Origin: Rhodocyclaceae bacterium
GTDB lineage: Bacteria; Pseudomonadota; Gammaproteobacteria; Burkholderiales; Rhodocyclaceae
Assembly (NCBI GenBank): GCA_020849155.1
Contig: JADLGU010000394.1
Coordinates: 1 to 10,210 of the forward strand
Length of the DNA: 10,210 nucleotides
Direction of reading: 5' to 3'
The stretch's first letter is position 1; every line of letters begins with the position of its first letter. Both the position numbers and the translations under genes were made by a program. The notes beneath the pieces are model-generated. The model did not search any database. It was not told the DNA's origin and worked only from the letters and a program-made list of their open reading frames with translations. Of the stretch, positions 5,595 through 10,210 are shown piece by piece.

Positions 5595-6899
5595 GTGAAA
5601 CGTTTTCTCTGCAGCATCTGGAATGGGGTGGGTGTTGTGCCAAGGATGGTGTTGCGTGGCGCGAGTCTGGCAGCATCGGTCATCACGGCACAGGCGTTCC
5701 CAATCTCGGCAGCGGCTGCCGAACCCGTGACCATTACTTTCTCCCAAGCTACCCAGGCGCCTATGCAGAAAGGCTGGATCTGGAAAGTCAAAGCGCCGAC
5801 GGGCAGCCAGATCGTGGTTACGGCCAAGCCGGAATTTTTCAAGCAGTCAAAGGCGATCACTCTGAAATATGGCACCAATCAGGAGGGCAGCGGATGGCAT
5901 GAGTCGCTCATCGCCCCTGGACCGACCTCGCTGACCTTGAACGCCCAGGGAGTGGCCGCGGCACCGCTCAAGTTCAACATCAGCACCAAATGGTCCGTCG
6001 TGGCGTGTTATTCGTGGAAGCCTCCCGGCTCAAGCCAGAAAACGGATAGTTGTTCCGACATGGTTTATTTCGAGGGAGTGGACCCGCAGAAGGAGAACGC
6101 GAACAAGGAAATCACTTTCTTCTTCCATCCCCCCTCGAATGCCAGCGCCAAGCTGGCCGGAGCGGTTGCCGTCAAGGCATCGGGCCAGGAGCTCAGGTTG
6201 CGCGCCGCCAAGGATGTGCTCATGAGGTCGACGAACAAGAAATTCCGTCTCTACTGGGATAACGGCAGCCCCCTGCCCGAGAATGAAAAACAACCTCCAG
6301 GCCATGTCTACTTCGGCACCGATCCGAAATGGGGGGGGACGGCGGCCAAGGTCGACATGCAGGGAAATGACTGGGGCGAAATCGTCGTTCCGCTCGATTT
6401 CGGGCCGCACAAGGGCAAGCCGAACTGGACGCTGAAAGCCTGCACCGAAATCGACTGGTCCGGAGAGATCTGCAGCAACACCCGCATAATCGAGTTGGTG
6501 CAGCCGCAAGTCGCCAAGATTTCCGACCTGCCCAAGGATCACAAGGTCGACCCCAGTCAGCCCATACCGCCATTGGCGCCGCCGCCGAGCGGTGGTGGAG
6601 GCGGCGGAGGCGAAGGCGGCAAAGGAAATCTGATGGCGCCGCCGCCGATGCTGGGCCAGCCTGCAGCGGGCATCCCTGCCCCGACAGCGCCGGCACCCCA
6701 GGGGCAGCCACTTACGCCCGCGATGGCGCCGGCCATACCCCCCGCGGCCGGTGTGCCTGGCTGCTCAGCCGTGGCCGGCGTGCCCGGTCAATACGCCTGC
6801 AGCACGCGCGAGGCTTATGCGGGCTGCGAGCGGTTGCGCGCTGCCGGCGCTGCCGGCATACGTACCTGCACCGCCGGCAGCGAAGGACGGCGCCGATAA
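5595..6899 (+). CDS. Secreted protein with two tandem beta-sandwich domains and a Cys-rich tail, unknown function
   Basis: This is a 434-residue protein starting at GTG 5595. Residues 1-42 form a long signal peptide with Lys2/Arg3, a second Arg pair region at 17-21 and Ile-Ser-Ala-Ala-Ala-Ala before Glu43. Residues 43-162 and 163-303 look like two copies of one beta-rich domain. Both open with Ile-Thr-Phe (47, 173), continue with a Val-Lys-Ala strand (65, 192), and end with Trp-Ser/Thr-Val/Leu-x-Ala-Cys followed by a second Cys-Ser (Trp133/Cys138/Cys153, Trp278/Cys283/Cys293), implying one disulfide per copy. Residues 304-388 are a Pro/Gly linker with seven consecutive glycines at 333-339. 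The tail carries four cysteines (390, 402, 411, 425). Codon use is visibly less GC-biased over residues 1-300 than in neighbours, which may signal different ancestry. It is the last gene of the envelope run. I cannot name a family. Confidence 0.75.
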   Translation: MKRFLCSIWNGVGVVPRMVLRGASLAASVITAQAFPISAAAAEPVTITFSQATQAPMQKGWIWKVKAPTGSQIVVTAKPEFFKQSKAITLKYGTNQEGSGWHESLIAPGPTSLTLNAQGVAAAPLKFNISTKWSVVACYSWKPPGSSQKTDSCSDMVYFEGVDPQKENANKEITFFFHPPSNASAKLAGAVAVKASGQELRLRAAKDVLMRSTNKKFRLYWDNGSPLPENEKQPPGHVYFGTDPKWGGTAAKVDMQGNDWGEIVVPLDFGPHKGKPNWTLKACTEIDWSGEICSNTRIIELVQPQVAKISDLPKDHKVDPSQPIPPLAPPPSGGGGGGGEGGKGNLMAPPPMLGQPAAGIPAPTAPAPQGQPLTPAMAPAIPPAAGVPGCSAVAGVPGQYACSTREAYAGCERLRAAGAAGIRTCTAGSEGRRR

Positions 6900-6920
6900 C
6901 CTCGCCAGCCAGGCGGAATA

Positions 6921-6939
6921 GTTGACGAAAACCGTCGAC
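6921..6939. repeat. Imperfect inverted repeat upstream of the DUF255 gene
   Basis: GTTGACG (6921-6927) and CGTCGAC (6933-6939) pair with one G-U position around AAAAC. It could end the upstream transcript weakly, or serve as an operator overlapping the -35 region of the next promoter. There is no T-tract, so a true intrinsic terminator is unlikely. Confidence 0.35.
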
Positions 6940-6963
6940 TTATAGCCGGCGGCTGGCTACACT
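6935..6963 (+). promoter_or_regulatory. Candidate promoter for a leaderless DUF255 transcript
   Basis: TCGACT (6935-6940) and TACACT (6958-6963) each match consensus at 4 of 6 positions with a 17-nt spacer. The -10 box ends 6 nt before ATG 6970, where transcription would be expected to begin, and no Shine-Dalgarno sequence is present. Leaderless translation is the inference. Confidence 0.45.
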
Positions 6964-6969
6964 GGGCGC

Positions 6970-9009
6970 ATGCCCAACCGCCTCGCCGACGAAACCTCGC
7001 CCTACCTGCAGCAACACGCGGAGAACCCCGTCGATTGGCATCCCTGGGGTGAGGAAGCGCTCACCCTGGCGAAGCGGGAGGACAAGCCGATCCTGCTTTC
7101 CATCGGCTACTCGGCCTGCCATTGGTGCCATGTCATGGCGCACGAATCCTTCGAGGATGCCGAAGTCGCGGCGCTGATGAACCGGCTGTTCGTGAACATC
7201 AAGGTCGACCGCGAGGAACGGCCCGACCTCGACCAGATCTACCAGAGCGCCCAGCAGATGCTCACCGGCCGCGCCGGCGGCTGGCCGCTGACCCTGTTCC
7301 TGGCGCCGGACGGCGCGCCCTTCTTCGGCGGCACCTATTTCCCCAAGTCGCCGCGCTACGGCCTGCCGGGATTCGCCGATCTTTGCCAGAAGGTGGCGGA
7401 AGCCTGGCGCGACAAGCGCACCGAAATCGACCAGCAGAACACCGAACTCCTCAAGGCGCTGGGCGGCGGCGGCGCGCGTGCACCCGACGGCGAACTGTCG
7501 GCGGCGCCGATCCATCTCGCCGTCGAGCGCGCCGCGCAGTCCTTCGATCCCGAACATGGCGGCTTCGGCGGCGCGCCCAAATTCCCGCACCCGGCCGAGC
7601 TGGAGCTGCTGCTGCGGCGCCACGCCGCGACCGGCGAGGCGCGCTGCGGCGAGATGGCGTTGTTCACGCTGCGCAAGATGGCCGAGGGCGGCCTCTACGA
7701 CCAGCTCGGCGGCGGCTTCTGCCGCTACAGCGTGGACGAGCGCTGGGAGATCCCGCACTTCGAGAAGATGCTCTACGACAACGGGCCGCTGCTGCGCCTC
7801 TACGCCGACGCCTGGCGGGCGACGGGCGATGCCCTGTTCCTGCGCGTCGCCGAGGAGACCGCCGGCTGGGTCATGCGCGAGATGCAGGCGCCGGAAGGCG
7901 GCTATTACTCCTCGCTCGACGCCGATTCCGAGCACGAGGAAGGCAGGTTCTACGTCTGGTCGCCGGAAAAAGTCGGTCTGCGTACCACGGCGGAGGAATA
8001 CGCGGTCGCCGCCGCCCACTACGGCCTCGACCGGCCGGCCAACTTCGAGGGCGCGCATTGGCATCTGCGGGTCGCCCGGCCGCTGCCGGAAGTCGCCGCC
8101 GCATTGGGCAGGCCGCTGCAAGAATGCGAGCGCCTGCTGGCTTCGGCGCGCCTCAAGCTCCTGGCGGCGCGCGGGGAGCGCGTCCGCCCCGGCCGCGACG
8201 AGAAGGTCCTCACCGCCTGGAACGCGCTGATGATCGAGGGCATGGCCCATGCCGGCCGCCTCTGCGGCCGGGAGGACTGGCTGGCCTCGGCGCGGCGCGC
8301 CTTCGACTTCATCCGCGACACGCTCTGGCGCGAGGGCCGGCTGCTGGCCACCTGCAAGGACGGCCGCGCCCATCTCAACGCCTATCTCGACGACTACGCG
8401 TTTCTGCTCAAGGCCGCGCTGGAATTGCTGCAGGCGGAATTCGATCCCGGCGTGCTGGCCTTCGCCCAAGCCCTCGGCGAGGCCCTGCTGGCCCATTTCG
8501 AGGATGAGGCCGGCGGCTTCTTCTTCACCAGCCACGACCACGAGGCGCTGATCCACCGCGTCAAGACCGGCCATGACAACGCCACGCCCTCGGGCAGCGG
8601 CGTGGCGGCCTACGCCCTGCAGCGCCTGAACCATCTGACCGGCCTGCCGCGCTACCAGGCCGCGGCCGAACGCTGCCTGCGGCTGTACGGCCCCGACGCG
8701 CAGCGCCAGCCGGGCGGCTTCGCCACGCTGCTGATGGCGCTGGAGGAAGCCCTCAACCCGCCCGGCATCGTGGTCTTGCGCGGGGAAAAACCGCAACTGA
8801 CTGACTGGCAAAGGAAATTGTCGGAAGCCTATCGTCCCTGGCTGCTGCCCCTGGCGATCCCAAACTGGCTGCCCGGCCTGCCGGCGGCGCTCGACAAGCC
8901 TTCCCGGCCCGGCGTCAACGCCTGGGTCTGCTCGGGCGTTAAATGCCTCGAGCCGATAGACGATTTGTCTTGCCTGGAACGGGTTTGCAAGTCCCCGGAA
9001 TTGATTTAG
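6970..9009 (+). CDS. DUF255 / YyaL-family thioredoxin-domain protein
   Basis: This is a 679-residue protein, the usual length for this family (bacterial YyaL, animal spermatogenesis-associated protein 20). Residues about 1-165 are the DUF255 thioredoxin-fold domain with signature Asn-Arg-Leu ... Thr-Ser-Pro-Tyr-Leu-Gln-Gln-His at the start, Cys50-His-Trp-Cys53-His-Val-Met, His-Glu-Ser-Phe-Glu-Asp, and Lys-Val-Asp-Arg-Glu-Glu-Arg-Pro-Asp (78-86). The remainder is an (alpha/alpha)6-barrel region related to glycoside hydrolase and epimerase folds, with Gly-Gly-Phe-Gly-Gly-Ala-Pro-Lys-Phe-Pro (197-206), Asp-Ala-Asp-Ser-Glu (317-321) and Glu-Lys-Val-Leu-Thr-Ala-Trp-Asn-Ala (411-419). No signal peptide is present, so it is cytoplasmic. 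The family's biochemical activity is not established; the CxxC suggests redox or chaperone-like function, and the barrel may be a sugar-binding or degenerate enzyme domain. ATG 6970 matches family N-termini despite lacking a Shine-Dalgarno. It has its own candidate promoter and appears independent of the envelope genes. Confidence 0.95.
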   Translation: MPNRLADETSPYLQQHAENPVDWHPWGEEALTLAKREDKPILLSIGYSACHWCHVMAHESFEDAEVAALMNRLFVNIKVDREERPDLDQIYQSAQQMLTGRAGGWPLTLFLAPDGAPFFGGTYFPKSPRYGLPGFADLCQKVAEAWRDKRTEIDQQNTELLKALGGGGARAPDGELSAAPIHLAVERAAQSFDPEHGGFGGAPKFPHPAELELLLRRHAATGEARCGEMALFTLRKMAEGGLYDQLGGGFCRYSVDERWEIPHFEKMLYDNGPLLRLYADAWRATGDALFLRVAEETAGWVMREMQAPEGGYYSSLDADSEHEEGRFYVWSPEKVGLRTTAEEYAVAAAHYGLDRPANFEGAHWHLRVARPLPEVAAALGRPLQECERLLASARLKLLAARGERVRPGRDEKVLTAWNALMIEGMAHAGRLCGREDWLASARRAFDFIRDTLWREGRLLATCKDGRAHLNAYLDDYAFLLKAALELLQAEFDPGVLAFAQALGEALLAHFEDEAGGFFFTSHDHEALIHRVKTGHDNATPSGSGVAAYALQRLNHLTGLPRYQAAAERCLRLYGPDAQRQPGGFATLLMALEEALNPPGIVVLRGEKPQLTDWQRKLSEAYRPWLLPLAIPNWLPGLPAALDKPSRPGVNAWVCSGVKCLEPIDDLSCLERVCKSPELI

Positions 9010-9012
9010 AGT
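8985..9012 (+). promoter_or_regulatory. Candidate promoter for the cytochrome c gene
   Basis: TTGCAA (8985-8990) and TAGAGT (9007-9012) are separated by 16 nt and overlap the last codons of the DUF255 gene. A start near 9019 would give a leader of roughly 30 nt. It would allow the cytochrome to be expressed apart from the upstream gene. Confidence 0.45.
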
Positions 9013-9050
9013 ATCGGCGCTTTCAACCACGCCTACGAGGAACTGAATAA

Positions 9051-9362
9051 ATGAAACTGCTGAAAACCCTGCTGCTGGCCGCTGCCGGCCTGCTGATCGC
9101 CGGCCAGGCTTCCGCCGACGAAGCCCTGGCGAAAGCCAAGAACTGCATGAGCTGCCACGCTCTCGACAAGAAAGTCGTCGGCCCCTCCTACAAGGACGTC
9201 GCCAAGAAATACGCCGGCCAGGCCGACGCCGCCGCCAAGCTCGAAGCCAAGGTGAAGAAGGGCGGCTCGGGCGCCTGGGGCACCGTGCCGATGCCGCCGA
9301 ACCCCGCCGTCTCCGACGCCGACATCAAGAAACTGGTGGCTTGGGTCCTGGCCGCCAAGTAA
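9051..9362 (+). CDS. Small periplasmic class I c-type cytochrome (c-551/c-552 type)
   Basis: This is a 103-residue precursor. Residues 1-22 are a Sec signal (Lys2, Lys5, Leu/Ala core, Ala-Ser-Ala before Asp23), leaving a mature protein of about 81 residues, the usual size for cytochromes c-551/c-552. Heme c attaches at Cys32-Met-Ser-Cys35-His36, with His36 the proximal ligand. Met81, in the Val-Pro-Met-Pro-Pro-Asn loop typical of this group, is the distal ligand. A C-terminal helix Ile-Lys-Lys-Leu-Val-Ala-Trp-Val-Leu closes the fold. Gly44-Pro45-Ser-Tyr is the standard post-heme turn. It would carry single electrons in the periplasm, for example from the cytochrome bc1 complex to a terminal oxidase or denitrification reductase; no partner gene is in the window. 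GAGGA at 9037-9041 lies 9 nt before the ATG. Own promoter and terminator suggest a monocistronic gene. Confidence 0.95.
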   Translation: MKLLKTLLLAAAGLLIAGQASADEALAKAKNCMSCHALDKKVVGPSYKDVAKKYAGQADAAAKLEAKVKKGGSGAWGTVPMPPNPAVSDADIKKLVAWVLAAK

Positions 9363-9379
9363 GCGAAGCCGATTCGCTT
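9361..9379 (+). repeat. Hairpin at the cytochrome stop codon
   Basis: AAGCGAA (9361-9367) and TTCGCTT (9373-9379) form a perfect 7-bp stem around GCCGA. The left arm begins inside the TAA stop codon (9360-9362). It directly precedes the main terminator hairpin, so the message would end in two tandem stem-loops, which may stabilise it. Confidence 0.6.
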
Positions 9380-9380
9380 G

Positions 9381-9408
9381 AAAGCCAGCCTCCGGGCTGG
9401 CTTTTTTA
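9381..9408 (+). terminator. Rho-independent terminator after the cytochrome c gene
   Basis: AGCCAGCC (9383-9390) and GGCTGGCT (9395-9402) form a perfect 8-bp GC-rich stem with a TCCG loop, followed by six T residues (9402-9407). Two A residues before the stem extend the pairing with the T-run. It is a textbook intrinsic terminator 20 nt downstream of the stop. Confidence 0.93.
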
Positions 9409-9437
9409 TTGACATCGCCCGGCACGGCCAGCACAAT
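9409..9437 (+). promoter_or_regulatory. Sigma-70-type promoter for the binding-protein gene
   Basis: TTGACA (9409-9414) is a perfect -35 box, 17 nt before CACAAT (9432-9437), which matches the -10 consensus at 4 of 6 positions. The -35 box adjoins the terminator T-tract. The predicted start near 9444 gives a leader of roughly 48 nt. Confidence 0.7.
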
Positions 9438-9491
9438 CCCCGCGCATTCGCACACAAAAAGAACCCGCTTTTTTCAGAGGAGACGATCACC

Positions 9492-10210
9492 ATGCGATTC
9501 CCCGCCAAGACCCTCAGCCTCACCGTCGCTTCCGCCCTGGCCGTGTTCGGCTGCGGCAAGGAAGCGCCGCCGCCGCCCCCGCCGCCGAAGGCCGAACAGC
9601 CGCCCGCGCCGCCGCCCAAGCCCACGCTGACCGTGAAGATCGGCCATTCGGCGCCGCTCACCGGCCCGCAGGCGCACCTGGGCAAGGACAACGAAAACGG
9701 CGCCCGCCTGGCCATCGAGGAAGCCAACGCCAGGAAACTCGAAATCGGCGGCGCCATGGTGACCTTCGAGCTGATCGGCGAGGACGACCAGGCCGATCCG
9801 AAGCAGGGCACCACCGTGGCGCAGAAGCTGATCGACGCCAAGGTGAACGGCGTCATCGGTCACCTCAACTCCGGCACCACGATTCCCGCCTCCAAGCTGT
9901 ATTCGGACGCCGGCCTGCCGCAAATCTCGCCCTCGGCGACCAATCCGAAATACACCCAGCAGGGCTTCAAGACCGCCTTCCGGGTGATGGCCAACGACGA
10001 GCAGCAGGGCAAGGTGCTCGGCGACTACTCGACGAAACAGCTGGCCGGCAAGAAGATCGCCATCGTCGACGACCGCACCGCCTACGGCCAGGGCGTGGCC
10101 GACGAATTCGAGAAGGCCGCCAAGGCCGGCGGCGCGGCCATCGTCGCGCGCGAGTTCACCAACGACAAGGCCACCGACTTCGCCGCCATCCTCACCAAGA
10201 TCAAGTCGAA
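9492..10210 (+). CDS. Branched-chain amino acid-type ABC transporter substrate-binding lipoprotein (3' end beyond window)
   Basis: The gene runs off the window after 239 codons; the family is usually about 370-400 residues, so about 60 percent is present. Residues 1-20 resemble a lipoprotein signal ending Val-Phe-Gly before Cys21. Phe at -2 is not the commonest lipobox residue. Gly at +2 does not signal inner-membrane retention. Residues 22-44 are a proline-rich tether with seven consecutive prolines (26-32). The Peripla_BP_6 (LivJ/LivK-type) domain begins about residue 46: Ile-Gly-His-Ser-Ala-Pro-Leu-Thr-Gly, then Gly-Ala-Arg-Leu-Ala-Ile-Glu-Glu-Ala-Asn, Gly-Glu-Asp-Asp-Gln-Ala-Asp-Pro, Gly-His-Leu-Asn-Ser-Gly-Thr-Thr-Ile-Pro-Ala-Ser, and Asp-Asp-Arg-Thr-Ala-Tyr-Gly-Gln-Gly. 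The family captures Leu/Ile/Val or other small amides and acids for an ABC importer; the exact ligand cannot be read here. GAGGAG at 9477-9482 precedes ATG 9492 by 9 nt. Permease and ATPase genes may follow downstream. Confidence 0.93.
   Translation, partial: MRFPAKTLSLTVASALAVFGCGKEAPPPPPPPKAEQPPAPPPKPTLTVKIGHSAPLTGPQAHLGKDNENGARLAIEEANARKLEIGGAMVTFELIGEDDQADPKQGTTVAQKLIDAKVNGVIGHLNSGTTIPASKLYSDAGLPQISPSATNPKYTQQGFKTAFRVMANDEQQGKVLGDYSTKQLAGKKIAIVDDRTAYGQGVADEFEKAAKAGGAAIVAREFTNDKATDFAAILTKIKS

Noticed and set aside
6900..6969. Intrinsic terminator for the envelope operon
   Set aside because: The only inverted repeat (6921-6939) has an imperfect stem and no T-tract after it. Operon termination here is unresolved.
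6940..9030. Open frame of nearly 700 codons on the minus strand opposite the DUF255 gene
   Set aside because: The plus strand encodes an unmistakable, full-length conserved protein. Long antisense frames are expected in GC-rich coding DNA, and this one has no recognisable domain.

Overview
The window is strongly GC-rich, with codon third positions dominated by G and C. Its gene content is a DUF255/YyaL-type thioredoxin-fold protein, a small class I cytochrome c with a Sec signal, and a branched-chain amino acid ABC transporter binding protein. Together these suggest a respiring betaproteobacterium, perhaps of the Rhodocyclales or a nearby order. That placement is inference from general character; no rRNA or other taxonomic marker is present. 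All supported genes lie on the + strand.

Region 1 (1-443) is the end, or nearly all, of a small cytoplasmic protein of unknown function. Region 2 (444-6899) is the most unusual part: four consecutive genes whose products all carry export signals and none of which I can name. In order they are a cysteine-free outer-membrane beta-barrel ending in Tyr-Ala-Phe (568-2328), an NTF2-like domain fused to a beta-sandwich module (2384-3235), a 760-residue protein with an IPT/TIG-like domain and a cysteine-containing helical domain (3255-5537), and a protein with two tandem copies of a beta-sandwich domain plus a cysteine-rich tail (5595-6899). Gaps are 55, 19 and 57 nt, each gene has a good Shine-Dalgarno sequence, and I see no convincing terminator between them, so they read as one operon. 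A candidate promoter lies at 457-485. The simplest reading is an undescribed cell-envelope or surface assembly: one barrel in the outer membrane with three secreted or periplasmic partners. No component has recognisable catalytic residues, and the role is inference.

Region 3 (6900-9362) returns to housekeeping-type genes. The DUF255 gene (6970-9009) appears to have a promoter placed so that its mRNA would start at or next to the AUG. The cytochrome c gene (9051-9362) has a candidate promoter overlapping the end of the DUF255 gene and is followed by a clear intrinsic terminator (9381-9408).

Region 4 (9402-10210) starts with a strong sigma-70-type promoter whose -35 box adjoins the terminator's T-tract. 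It drives a Leu/Ile/Val-type substrate-binding protein that is cut by the window edge. Unusually for a Gram-negative binding protein, it looks like a lipoprotein with a proline-rich tether.

No tRNA, rRNA, CRISPR array, insertion sequence or attachment site was seen. No gene-free stretch exceeds about 125 nt.
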